DNA from: DATAMF01 sp964472565
GTDB taxonomy: Bacteria > Chloroflexota > Anaerolineae > Aggregatilineales > Aggregatilineaceae
Assembly: GCA_964472565.1 (NCBI GenBank)
Contig: CAYYNB010000186.1
Location: 1 to 11,422 of the forward strand
Direction of reading: 5' to 3'
Length of the DNA stretch: 11,422 bases
The notes beneath the pieces were generated by a model. That model was not told the DNA's origin. It was given only the letters and a program-made list of their open reading frames with translations, and ran no database searches. Shown piece after piece: positions 1-6,904 of the stretch (its first letter is position 1; every line of letters starts with the position of its first letter). The translations under genes and the position numbers were made by a program.

Positions 1-2
1 TA

Positions 3-698
3 GGGGATGCGCGTCTACCCTTCGCTATTTCGTTATTGCCGATAAAGTCTATTACCGATGAAGACTTCGCCCGCCGCGCGCCGCACAACGATCTGACCTT
101 TTCCAGCCCGGATTTCTGCGACTACCCCGGCGGTTACGTCGATGGCAAGTTTATGAATAAGGCGTTTTTGCATGAAGTGTTGCAGCATGGCAGCGAGCCG
201 GCCCGCGCTGCCTTTATGGGCGTCAAGCTGATCTTTTCCCGCGATCCGGACATCCCCGCCCTGCTCGATCAGATTCCCGTTTACCCGATCCAGGATCAGC
301 GCCGCAAACTCGAATCGTTTTATGCGCAGATGCAGGCCTTACAGTGGTATATGGGCGAGGCGGAAAAGCGCGATAACCGCTATCTGGCAACACACACCGC
401 CGCTGATCTGGTGCTGTTCGGCGGGCGGATGATTCTCGCCCACAACCAGATTCTCTATCCCTATCACAAGTGGTTCATGCAGGAACTGCGCCGCGCCCCC
501 GACCAACCCGCGGGGCTGCTGGATGCCATCGATGCGCTGCTGTCCCAGCCGAACAAAACCAACTCGGATCGTTTTTGTGATCTCGTGCTGAACTTTACCG
601 CGTGGCCCCAACCCGCCGAAGGTTGGCCCGCCCGTTTTATGCAGGAGAGCGAACAGAACTGGCGCAGCGGTCAGCGCCCGCCGCTGGCCGACTGCTAA
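3..698 (+). CDS. Nucleotidyltransferase-family protein, C-terminal part (5' end cut by window)
   Basis: The reading frame is open from base 3 to the TAA at 696-698, so the gene most likely begins upstream of the window. The first in-frame start candidate inside is TTG at 36, with no convincing ribosome binding site. The visible ~230 residues are soluble and mostly helical. They carry blocks that I associate with the C-terminal region of a bacterial nucleotidyltransferase family: GGYVDGKFM, a GSEPARAAF motif, LVLFGGRMILAHN, then LYPYHKWFMQEL and a terminal NWR.G..PPL. The N-terminal GS...D.D nucleotidyltransferase core would lie outside the window, so catalytic residues cannot be checked. It converges on the DUF4173-type gene 38 bp downstream. 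The family assignment rests on remembered motif resemblance. The substrate (nucleic acid, protein or small molecule) is unknown. Confidence 0.6.
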   Translation, partial: GDARLPFAISLLPIKSITDEDFARRAPHNDLTFSSPDFCDYPGGYVDGKFMNKAFLHEVLQHGSEPARAAFMGVKLIFSRDPDIPALLDQIPVYPIQDQRRKLESFYAQMQALQWYMGEAEKRDNRYLATHTAADLVLFGGRMILAHNQILYPYHKWFMQELRRAPDQPAGLLDAIDALLSQPNKTNSDRFCDLVLNFTAWPQPAEGWPARFMQESEQNWRSGQRPPLADC

Positions 699-704
699 TT
701 TCAA

Positions 705-732
705 CCTCCTCTTCCAACCCGGTTAGAGGGGG
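705..732. terminator. Possible bidirectional terminator hairpin between convergent genes
   Basis: CCTCCTCT (705-712) can pair with AGAGGGGG (725-732), allowing one wobble pair. Inside them AACC (716-719) faces GGTT (721-724). It lies in the 38-bp gap between two convergent stop codons, where a shared terminator is expected. There is no clear U-tract, so factor-independent termination is uncertain. It resembles a degenerate member of the pyrimidine-arm/purine-arm palindromes at 2356 and 4806. Confidence 0.35.
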
Positions 733-736
733 ATGC

Positions 737-2290
737 TTATTCCACCCACAACACCGCGCCCAGATCATCCAATGCTTTCCAGGCGCGCCATTTGCCATAA
801 TGAAACGCCAAAAAGCTCCGTGATCGCTGTCTATGATCACTGTTCAGCATGGCATAACGCCCGTTGAGTGCGCTCCGCAGCGCGCGCCATTCGGCGCTGT
901 CCACATCCAGTTCATCCAGCAAATCGGCCATCGCGGGCACGGCATCATCCGACAGCAGGTTCAAATAATCTACGTCGATTTTGCCGGTATCGCGGTAGCG
1001 TTCCACGTTGCGCCCGGCGATAAACGCATCCACATTCATCACATTGAGTGTCACACAAAAGCCCAGCACCACCGCCGCGCTTCCATACCAGAACAGGTTA
1101 GGCCGGATGCGGTACAGGTTGAGCGCCAGCACCACAAATAACACCGCCAGCCATACCATAAACACATGGCTGATCACGCGCAGCCGGGTGAAGCCATACG
1201 CGTCTTCATACAGGCGCAGTCGTTGAAAGGCCGACGCCAGAATCACCAGCGCCATCACGATCAGCCCCATCAACGCGCCGCGAAACCAGCGCTCGTGGTG
1301 CGGTTTGCGCTCCGTGACAAAATCCAACGCCAGCACCAGCAGCAGCGTAAACACCGAGACCGCCAGCAGTTCAAAGAATCCGCGCCGCGCATATTCCGCG
1401 AAAGTATAGCCCTGCCGGGTGATGTTGCTCTTGCCGCCGAACAAATACGCGCCCTGGATGCTCACAAACACCAGAAACAGCGCATCCACGCTCCCCAACA
1501 CAATCCCACTCTCGATCATGCCCAGCCGGAACGGTCTAGGCAGTACCGGCGATTGAGAAGCACTGATCGCCTCTTCAAAGGATGGGATACCGGATGGCCT
1601 ATAATCCGGTTTCTGGATGATCACTTTCAGCGCCGCCGCCGTTCCCCACGCACAGACGAGAATAAATCCCAGGTGCAAAACTAACTCAAATACATTATCC
1701 ACTTCGATCCACGACACCAGCCCGCCGACCAGATCGCTGAAAACCATATCGGCGGAACTGAGCAGCATCCCGAACACCAGCACGATCGGCAGCGCCAGCA
1801 AACATCCGCGCAGCACCGCGCTGGCGTGCTGGCTTTTTTCGCTTTTGAATTCAACCGTTTGGGACAGCCGTGCCACATCCCCCACCATCCAGCTCGGTTC
1901 CAGCCAGAGGGTCATCGCGCCCGTGGTCAAATCACGGATCGCCTTCACAAGATTACCGCCCAGAAACCGGGGTTCGGTCAGAAAATACACCACGATCAAC
2001 CCGAACCCGCCCATCAGCAGCAAATTGATCATGAGAAGCTGATCCCAGCAGATCACGCCGAGCATCCCCGCGAAAAACAGCAGCGGAATCACAAACAGGG
2101 CATTCGACAGCCCCCAGCGTTGTTTGGACACCTCGATCAAAATGGCGGCAACCACCAGAAAAATCAGCGCAAAAAGAACAATATTGATACCTGGCGGATA
2201 ACGATAAAAAAACAGGTCGGCCACTGTTCCCAGCATCAACCCGGCCAGGATGATCACCAGCGACCACTGCGACTTTGTTTCATTTTTCAT
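737..2290 (-). CDS. DUF4173/DUF4153-type multi-pass membrane protein
   Basis: This 517-residue protein has roughly a dozen hydrophobic segments, for example residues 10-27, 35-52, 62-80, 86-103, 163-180, 203-222, 260-280, 305-323, 338-354, 375-391 and 400-416, followed by a soluble C-terminal stretch of about 100 residues. The block YTFAEYARRGFFEL (295-308), then YGFTRLR (365-371) and NVDAFIAGRNVERY (419-432), are hallmarks of the DUF4173/DUF4153 family, whose function is not established. The start is placed at ATG 2288-2290 because an AAGAGG ribosome binding site lies six bases upstream. An in-frame ATG at 2344 would add 18 residues but has no spaced binding site. It lies 183 bp downstream of the nitroreductase on the same strand, with a strong palindrome between, so it is probably a separate transcription unit. 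No enzymatic motif is visible. Confidence 0.85.
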   Translation of the reverse strand: MKNETKSQWSLVIILAGLMLGTVADLFFYRYPPGINIVLFALIFLVVAAILIEVSKQRWGLSNALFVIPLLFFAGMLGVICWDQLLMINLLLMGGFGLIVVYFLTEPRFLGGNLVKAIRDLTTGAMTLWLEPSWMVGDVARLSQTVEFKSEKSQHASAVLRGCLLALPIVLVFGMLLSSADMVFSDLVGGLVSWIEVDNVFELVLHLGFILVCAWGTAAALKVIIQKPDYRPSGIPSFEEAISASQSPVLPRPFRLGMIESGIVLGSVDALFLVFVSIQGAYLFGGKSNITRQGYTFAEYARRGFFELLAVSVFTLLLVLALDFVTERKPHHERWFRGALMGLIVMALVILASAFQRLRLYEDAYGFTRLRVISHVFMVWLAVLFVVLALNLYRIRPNLFWYGSAAVVLGFCVTLNVMNVDAFIAGRNVERYRDTGKIDVDYLNLLSDDAVPAMADLLDELDVDSAEWRALRSALNGRYAMLNSDHRQRSRSFLAFHYGKWRAWKALDDLGAVLWVE

Positions 2291-2473
2291 ATAAAACCTC
2301 TTGCTGTTGTTAGGCCTTTCCAGGAAAATAATTATCCCATTCATCCTGTTTGACTCCCCTTTCCTGAGGGAAGGGGTAAGGGGGGATGGGGTAAAGAAAA
2401 TATTGGCGCAGCCTTAAATACCAAACAACAGCCCCCCACACAGGACTTAGCAGTTATACACTCCTAGATTGCC
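2291..2473. other. 183-bp intergenic region upstream of the DUF4173-type gene
   Basis: The region holds the hairpin/G-rich element at 2356-2391 and the AAGAGG ribosome binding site just upstream of 2290. It presumably also holds the promoter of the membrane-protein gene, but I found no good -35/-10 pair on the minus strand. No further gene is apparent. Confidence 0.4.
2356..2391. repeat. Palindrome with G-rich tail (hairpin plus potential G-quadruplex)
   Basis: CCCCTTTCC (2356-2364) pairs with GGGAAGGGG (2368-2376) around a TGA loop, giving nine pairs with one wobble. The right arm continues into a G-rich tail. Four G-runs on the plus strand (2368-2370, 2373-2376, 2380-2385, 2388-2391), separated by 2, 3 and 2 bases, meet the usual G-quadruplex pattern. 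The hairpin lies downstream of the nitroreductase stop and could terminate that transcript. Similar pyrimidine-arm/purine-arm elements occur at 4806 and 11305. Confidence 0.6.
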
Positions 2474-2989
2474 TTATTCCCACCGCACGACCTCACCCAA
2501 CTCCTTCCGCCCCGCTTTACGGGCGGGACGTTGGCGCGGATCAGCTTCCGGGGCCGGATACCCGAACGAGATCGCCCAGGGCACCGCTTGTGTGTCGGGA
2601 ACGTTCAGCGCGGCGCGGGCCTGGTCCATCTCGTACACCGTCGCCATGCACGACCCGATCCCCATCTCCCACGCCGCCAGGATCATATTCTGGCTGGCCC
2701 GCCCCAGGTCAAACGGCGTGGTGAGCGTTGGCGGCTCGCGCAGATCGTCCACCACCATCACCACCGCGAAGGCAGCCCCGGCCAGATGCGTACACCAGGG
2801 CCCGCATTCACTCAGCGCTTGCAGTTTGGCCCGATCCCGCACCACCACAAAGGTCCACGGCTGGCGGTTTTTAGCCGATCCCGACAGCCGCCCCGCGTTG
2901 ACGATCCGCTCCATGTCCGCCTGCGGCACCACCTGATCACTGAACTGCCGCACCGAGCGGTTAGACTGGATGGCTTGGTAAACTTCCAT
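2474..2989 (-). CDS. Nitroreductase-family FMN oxidoreductase
   Basis: This is a 171-residue protein of typical length for the short nitroreductase families, which use bound FMN and NAD(P)H to reduce nitro-compounds, quinones or other substrates as cytoplasmic dimers. The N-terminal RSVRQF (11-16) is the FMN-phosphate arginine motif. GSAKNRQPW (37-45) matches the conserved S..N.QPW block. SQNMILAAWEMGIGSCM (99-115) is the central helix and flavin-contact loop, and SFGYPA (141-146) precedes a C-terminal RKELGEVV (161-168) like the family's usual R.pleEvv ending. The ATG at 2987-2989 has a strong GGAGAGGG site (about 2993-3000) inside the end of the upstream gene. The first 29 bases overlap that gene in another frame, which suggests translational coupling. 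The physiological substrate cannot be read from the sequence. Confidence 0.92.
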   Translation of the reverse strand: MEVYQAIQSNRSVRQFSDQVVPQADMERIVNAGRLSGSAKNRQPWTFVVVRDRAKLQALSECGPWCTHLAGAAFAVVMVVDDLREPPTLTTPFDLGRASQNMILAAWEMGIGSCMATVYEMDQARAALNVPDTQAVPWAISFGYPAPEADPRQRPARKAGRKELGEVVRWE

Positions 2990-4751
2990 TGCCCTCTCCC
3001 ATCACCGCCGACTTTTCAACCGGGTGCTGGGGCGGTTTGAGGCCGCGCATCCGGTCCAGTTCCATTGTAAAGATGCGCCGCAGCACGGCAATCGCTGTGC
3101 CGTAGGTCGGTTCCGCGCCCATATAACTCAGCCGTCCCGCCCCCAGGTTGCGCCCCTTGCTCATCGGCGTATCGCTCGCGTAGTACAGCAGCCCCAGGTC
3201 GAACGGTGCGATATACAGGTTCACGATCTCATCGACCGGGTGCCGCTGCGCCCGGATCATCTCGTAGATCGCGGACAGGTACGGCCCCGCTTCCATTTCT
3301 ACAATCGAGTAGCCTTCGCGGTAAAACACGTCCATATACCGCGCATTTTGCAGAAACGTCCCGCGCACCGTGACGACTTTCTGGTTATCCAGCACCGTGC
3401 TCAGCGTCAAATACGGGATTACATCGGCGGCGGTGAAGCAGTTCCCGAACAGATACGAATTTTCGCTGTGTTCGTCGTAAACCACATTCGCCACCATCAC
3501 ATCCCCAACCCGCGCGTTGAGCGTCGCCGCCTTCCCGATGATATAAATGCCGCGCATGTGGGTGACATACTGGCTGATCTTCGCCAGCACATGATACGCC
3601 GCCATCCCCAACGGATAGTCGATATTCACGATTAGCGCGTCACTCTGCGCCAGCCGCTGCATCTCCTCCGCGCTGCCCACGCACAAACGCGGGTCCATGT
3701 TCTCCGGTTTGATGCGGTTCAGTTCGAGCACCTGCGTTTCAACGTCGAAGCCATGCACCGACTGCACCCGCCGGATTCCGATCTCCGCTTCGGCCTGTTG
3801 GCGGCGCTCGTCCACCTTCGAGTTATAGTAGCGCAGCGCATAGTACAAAAAGTTATTTTTGTTATTCAGTTCGTCGCGCACGCGCACATAATCATATTCC
3901 GCTTTCAATCCCGGATTACCCGCCCGTTCGACGAAATCGAAAATATTCTGCTCCTCGCGCAGTGCGAAGCCGCTCACCAGATTGGGGATCGCGTGGACAT
4001 TGCTCGACACAAAATACACCGGGCGATCCTCAAACGTCACCGGCTCGACCTTTTCGCGCACATTCAGCCACCAGTCCGATGTAGCCCGCTGGTAATTGAT
4101 ATACGTCCCAGCCAGCAGCCGCACCGCAAAATGTTTCGGTCCTTTTGCCATCCGTTGCAGCGTCGGCAGCATCGCCGGACCCCAGGCTTCCTGCAAACGG
4201 CTGATTTCTTCCGGCGCAATATCCAGCGCCCGCGCCAGGTCCGCCGTGCGCGACAATGACGCATCCGCGCTGTAGGCTGCCAGACTCGCCTGCACGCTCA
4301 CCGATTGCAGCACCGGGTACAGCTTGTTCCACTCGATCTGGTACGCCACCAGAATCGGGATCAGATCGTCAATATCCGAACGGCTGGCAATATACGCCGC
4401 CATCGTATTTTGCCCATCATAGGCCATGCGCCGCCGCCGCGCCGGGGCCGTCACCCGCTGCCAGTTCTGCACATCGGTATACCCGTCCTCGCGAAACACG
4501 CGATCCGTCTGCCCCATCACCACCAGATTCACATCCGCAATACACGACGGCAGCCGCATAATCGCATAAAACAGCGCCGAAATATCCGGGGTCAGCGAGC
4601 GTGCGTTCAGGTGCAGCGACGAATTCATTGTCTCGTGGGTTTCAACCAGCGCGTCCAACTGCACGGCATGGCTGGACCGCAGCAGAGAATAAATCGTGCG
4701 AATATACAGTTCAATTTCTTCGCTGCCCGTCTTAGGCACAGTCCGGTCCAT
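2961..4751 (-). CDS. Large protein with phosphorylase-superfamily-like C-terminal half (uncharacterised)
   Basis: This 596-residue soluble protein has a mainly helical N-terminal half (about 1-240), then SSNVHAIPNLVSGF (249-262) and an alternating C-terminal domain. Three C-terminal blocks resemble the purine-nucleoside/MTA phosphorylase fold: GIYIIGKAATLNARVGDV (401-418), like the glycine-containing phosphate/ribose loop with a GD turn; a YDEHSENSY stretch (425-433); and VEMEAGPYL (484-492), matching the VEMEaaa ribose-binding motif. It is about twice the length of a simple phosphorylase. I believe relatives in Chloroflexota and deltaproteobacterial lineages are annotated as a DUF (possibly DUF6909), but I cannot verify this. 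ATG 4749-4751 has GAGG four bases upstream. The last ~26 residues look unstructured and overlap the nitroreductase start by 29 bp. Whether it is a nucleosidase, phosphorylase or binding protein is unknown. Confidence 0.6.
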   Translation of the reverse strand: MDRTVPKTGSEEIELYIRTIYSLLRSSHAVQLDALVETHETMNSSLHLNARSLTPDISALFYAIMRLPSCIADVNLVVMGQTDRVFREDGYTDVQNWQRVTAPARRRRMAYDGQNTMAAYIASRSDIDDLIPILVAYQIEWNKLYPVLQSVSVQASLAAYSADASLSRTADLARALDIAPEEISRLQEAWGPAMLPTLQRMAKGPKHFAVRLLAGTYINYQRATSDWWLNVREKVEPVTFEDRPVYFVSSNVHAIPNLVSGFALREEQNIFDFVERAGNPGLKAEYDYVRVRDELNNKNNFLYYALRYYNSKVDERRQQAEAEIGIRRVQSVHGFDVETQVLELNRIKPENMDPRLCVGSAEEMQRLAQSDALIVNIDYPLGMAAYHVLAKISQYVTHMRGIYIIGKAATLNARVGDVMVANVVYDEHSENSYLFGNCFTAADVIPYLTLSTVLDNQKVVTVRGTFLQNARYMDVFYREGYSIVEMEAGPYLSAIYEMIRAQRHPVDEIVNLYIAPFDLGLLYYASDTPMSKGRNLGAGRLSYMGAEPTYGTAIAVLRRIFTMELDRMRGLKPPQHPVEKSAVMGEGNGSLPSHPV

Positions 4752-4805
4752 ATCGCCTCACTTTTCTAAATACCACCGTTCCACTATCGCTCCCCCCGCT
4801 TTGCT

Positions 4806-4835
4806 CCTCCTTTCTCCGCGTGCGGGGAAAGGAGG
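4806..4835. repeat. Strong 14-bp palindrome between TIR and phosphorylase-like genes
   Basis: CCTCCTTTCTCCGC (4806-4819) pairs with GCGGGGAAAGGAGG (4822-4835), a 14-pair stem with one wobble and a tight centre. On the plus strand it is followed by a purine-rich tail (to about 4850) like the element at 2356. It occupies the 103-bp gap downstream of the TIR stop codon and upstream of the phosphorylase-like start. In RNA of the minus-strand transcript the stem could terminate or attenuate transcription between the two genes, so the run may not be one operon. There is no long U-tract after the stem. Confidence 0.6.
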
Positions 4836-4854
4836 TCAGGAGGATAGGGGTAAG

Positions 4855-5388
4855 CTAAATAATCACAATCCCCAATACCACACACACCGCCGCCACCATG
4901 ATCAGTAGCGCCAAACGCACCATCTGCCGCCGGAACCGGGCCGCCTCGCGGTTAAGCGGGGGGCGGCGCGGCGCGCGGTACCGGGCGGGCAGCGCGGGGG
5001 CCGTCATCAGCGCAACCGCCGAGGGCAGCGCCCCCAGCAGTTGAGCCACTGCCGCCGCATAGTCGCCCGTAAAATCGATCACCGTCGCCTCGGCCATATA
5101 ACGCGGCAGATCGCCTTTGGAGCGCGCCAGCACATACACGGGTTTACCGCGCCGCCGCGCCAGAATGCCCTCATGCCGCATCCCCAACCGCCGTTCGTCC
5201 GGGGCCAGAATCATCACCAGTGCGCCGCAGGTCCGAATCGCGCGCCGTGTTTCCACCGCCCACGACATGGTTGCCGTTTCGCTTACCGGATCAATAAACA
5301 CCGCATACCCGGCCCCCTGGAGATCATCCACCAGTTGATGCGCCAGGTCTTTATCATTCGGAGGATAACTGATATACAAATGCTGCAT
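4855..5388 (-). CDS. TIR-domain protein with C-terminal transmembrane anchor
   Basis: This is a 177-residue protein. Residues 1-121 read as a TIR domain: HLYISYPPNDKDLAHQLVDDL (3-23) with the FISYS.-D..-style first strand and helix, GYAVFID (27-33), a strand ending MILAP (59-63), then RHEGILARRRGKPVYVL (71-87), matching the E...A...kPi.pV block. E73 falls where the catalytic glutamate of NAD+-cleaving TIR domains lies. An arginine/proline-rich linker (134-154) leads to one hydrophobic helix (157-177) at the extreme C-terminus, so the TIR domain should be cytoplasmic and tail-anchored. ATG 5386-5388 is chosen over an in-frame TTG at 5421, which would overlap the hydrolase gene. The ATG starts four bases after the hydrolase stop, so the two genes are almost certainly co-transcribed. 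NADase activity is plausible from E73 but not shown. Confidence 0.82.
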   Translation of the reverse strand: MQHLYISYPPNDKDLAHQLVDDLQGAGYAVFIDPVSETATMSWAVETRRAIRTCGALVMILAPDERRLGMRHEGILARRRGKPVYVLARSKGDLPRYMAEATVIDFTGDYAAAVAQLLGALPSAVALMTAPALPARYRAPRRPPLNREAARFRRQMVRLALLIMVAAVCVVLGIVII

Positions 5389-5392
5389 CGTG

Positions 5393-6232
5393 TTAGTAAC
5401 CTGCCAGAAATTGAAGCACAATTCTATTATAATCCGCTGCGTTGCCCTGGTGCATCACATGGGTTGCCCGCGCGATGTTCGCCCGCTGGACGTTCGGCAG
5501 ACACCGCGTCAATTCATCCGTGATCACATGGAACATGCGCGGGCTGTTTTCGCCCGTCAGCAGCAGCACCGGTATGTTGATTCCGCGCACATCGTCCGGT
5601 TGCAGCGGCGGCGCGAACTCGGTGGTGCGGGTTTCCGCCGCCATCTCCGGCGCGTTTTGCATCAGCGTCGCCCGCGCCCGTGCCGGAAGCTGCGCGAACG
5701 TCCCCGCCCCCAACACGCCATCCAGAAACAGCCCTACACCCTGCTCCTCATCTCCCCGCCGGAACGCCTCGCCCGCCGGATTCCAGTACCCGTTCAGAAA
5801 TCCATCCAGCAGCGCCGGTCCCCCCGGCAGCGCGGGCAGCCAGTGTAACAGCGGCGGCTCACCCAGCACCAGACGACTCACCCTGCCGGGATTCAGATAC
5901 GTAAAATACAGCGCGATCACGCCCCCATACGACGACGCCACCACCCGCGCGGATTCGACACCCAGCGCCGCCATGATCGCGCCCAAATCATCCACATGGA
6001 TTTTCGCGCTGTACGGCAGTCCGGCATCCGTCCACCCATTCGGATAATGCCACCGCCTGCTGTACGCGATCACCCGGTACTGCTCCGCCAGCGGCTCGAT
6101 CTGGTAGCGCCACGTCCGCCAGTCGTCCAGGCTGCCATGAATCAAAAAGACGGGTTCGCCCCGCCCCACGTCCACATACGCTAACGTCGCCCCGTTCACC
6201 ACCACCCGCTGAATCTGCGCCTGTTCCGCCAT
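5393..6232 (-). CDS. Alpha/beta hydrolase fold protein
   Basis: This is a 279-residue single-domain hydrolase. The oxyanion HG dipeptide is in FLIHGSLDDW (29-38). The nucleophile elbow is A-S-S-Y-G-G (99-104) with S101 as nucleophile, so alanine replaces the usual first glycine of G-x-S-x-G. Residues 125-210 form a cap-like insertion. LLLTGENSPRMF (223-234) follows the strand that normally carries the acid, where E228 is a candidate. The catalytic histidine is H258 in ARATHVMH (254-261). No signal peptide is seen, so it is cytoplasmic. ATG 6230-6232 is preferred because it gives a normal family N-terminus and a 16-bp gap after the tetR stop. An ATG at 6268 would overlap tetR by 20 bp. Binding sites are weak for both. 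Possible activities include ester, lactone or C-C bond hydrolysis. The substrate is unknown. Confidence 0.88.
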   Translation of the reverse strand: MAEQAQIQRVVVNGATLAYVDVGRGEPVFLIHGSLDDWRTWRYQIEPLAEQYRVIAYSRRWHYPNGWTDAGLPYSAKIHVDDLGAIMAALGVESARVVASSYGGVIALYFTYLNPGRVSRLVLGEPPLLHWLPALPGGPALLDGFLNGYWNPAGEAFRRGDEEQGVGLFLDGVLGAGTFAQLPARARATLMQNAPEMAAETRTTEFAPPLQPDDVRGINIPVLLLTGENSPRMFHVITDELTRCLPNVQRANIARATHVMHQGNAADYNRIVLQFLAGY

Positions 6233-6248
6233 ACCGGATCGATGCCCC

Positions 6249-6845
6249 TTATTTCTCCCGAAAACCATCCGAAGCCAGGATCAGAAGCGATCCCACTGCA
6301 TTTTCAAAGTCATCCGCTACGGGCAGCATCCCATCCAGAACCAGCAGGGATAACCCATGCGCCAGCGCCCAGATCGAGCAGGTGATTTTAACGCCAAGAT
6401 TCGCCCTGTAGATATGCGCCTGCTGGCCCTGCTGCACAACAGCAAAAAATTCATTGAAAACCTGGTGCGCGATCACCGATAATTCGGGATATTCCTTCCG
6501 ACTAAAAACTTCCTCGCCATACATCAGGCGGTAATGCGTCGGGTTGCCCAGCGCAAACTCCACATACACGACAAAGAGCTGGCGCAAGCACAGTTCCGGC
6601 TCGGCTGGATGAGCCTCCCGAATTTCGCGCAGTCGGACCACCAGCCGGTTGAAACCATCTTCGGCAACCGCCGCTAGCAGCGCGTTTTTATTGGCAAAAT
6701 GGCGGTAAGGGGCCGTGTGCGAAACTCCCACCCGCTGCGCCAACCCCCGGATCGTAACCTGCTCCACCCCGCTTTCGGCAATCATCGCCGCTGCTGCATC
6801 CAACAGCGCCGCGCGCAAGTCTCCATGATGATAGCGATTACCCAT
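6249..6845 (-). CDS. TetR-family repressor with WHG-type C-terminal domain
   Basis: This is a 198-residue regulator. The N-terminal helix-turn-helix spans about residues 28-50 (QVTIRGLAQRVGVSHTAPYRHF), followed by ANKNALLAAVAEDGF (51-65), the usual TetR helix-4 transition. The VSHTAPYRHF wording and the later YVEFALGNPTHYRLMY segment are characteristic of the WHG (TetR_C_33) ligand-binding/dimerisation subgroup. ATG 6843-6845 lies three bases after an AGGGGGGG run that can act as ribosome binding site. The frame extends upstream to 6959, but the added residues cover the operator region and are not protein-like. It is divergent from the SDR-like gene, and both intergenic palindromes are good candidates for its binding sites. 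It starts the minus-strand run with the hydrolase and TIR genes. The ligand is unknown. Confidence 0.92.
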   Translation of the reverse strand: MGNRYHHGDLRAALLDAAAAMIAESGVEQVTIRGLAQRVGVSHTAPYRHFANKNALLAAVAEDGFNRLVVRLREIREAHPAEPELCLRQLFVVYVEFALGNPTHYRLMYGEEVFSRKEYPELSVIAHQVFNEFFAVVQQGQQAHIYRANLGVKITCSIWALAHGLSLLVLDGMLPVADDFENAVGSLLILASDGFREK

Positions 6846-6857
6846 TTTCCCCCCCCT

Positions 6858-6876
6858 ATGTTGACAACGTAAACAT
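6858..6876. promoter_or_regulatory. Candidate TetR operator 1
   Basis: This is a 19-bp imperfect palindrome, ATGTTGACAACGTAAACAT. Arms ATGTTGAC and GTAAACAT pair with one mismatch around a 3-bp spacer. A copy differing at one spacer base lies 37 bp to the right. It contains the -35 hexamer of the rightward promoter and is 12 bp upstream of the tetR start codon, so a bound repressor would block both genes. Assignment to this repressor is inferred from position and symmetry. Confidence 0.75.
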
Positions 6877-6889
6877 CGTATGGTAGACT
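6861..6889 (+). promoter_or_regulatory. Promoter for the SDR-like gene
   Basis: A perfect -35 TTGACA (6861-6866) is followed after 17 bp by TAGACT (6884-6889), four of six matches to the -10 consensus. Transcription would begin near 6896, inside operator 2. The -35 lies within operator 1, a standard arrangement for repression by occlusion. Confidence 0.6.
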
Positions 6890-6904
6890 TCACAATGTTG
6901 ACGA
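6875..6904 (-). promoter_or_regulatory. Weak candidate promoter for tetR
   Basis: On the minus strand TCGTCA (6904-6899, four of six matches) and TACGAT (6880-6875, four of six) are 18 bp apart. The -35 lies in operator 2 and the start site would fall in operator 1, consistent with autorepression. The match is modest. Confidence 0.3.

Noticed and set aside
2..61. A second frame at the left edge encodes a peptide ending LRYFVIADKVYYR before a TGA, suggesting a frameshift in the first gene
   Set aside because: The frame used downstream is itself open to the window edge and reads plausibly (LPFAISLLPIKSITDEDF), so a frameshift is not needed. It could be settled only with sequence to the left.
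1166..2353. Long open frames on the plus strand opposite the DUF4173-type gene
   Set aside because: They are antisense shadows of a well-supported membrane-protein gene. Their products are rich in His, Gln and Arg without domains, and they lack ribosome binding sites.
3024..4769. Several plus-strand open frames opposite the phosphorylase-like gene
   Set aside because: They are Arg/His/Pro-rich antisense translations with no recognisable motif. The minus-strand gene explains the codon structure.
4855..5388. Thoeris defence system
   Set aside because: A TIR protein is present, but no ThsA-like partner with SIR2 or SLOG domains is seen. The neighbours are a hydrolase and a phosphorylase-like protein.
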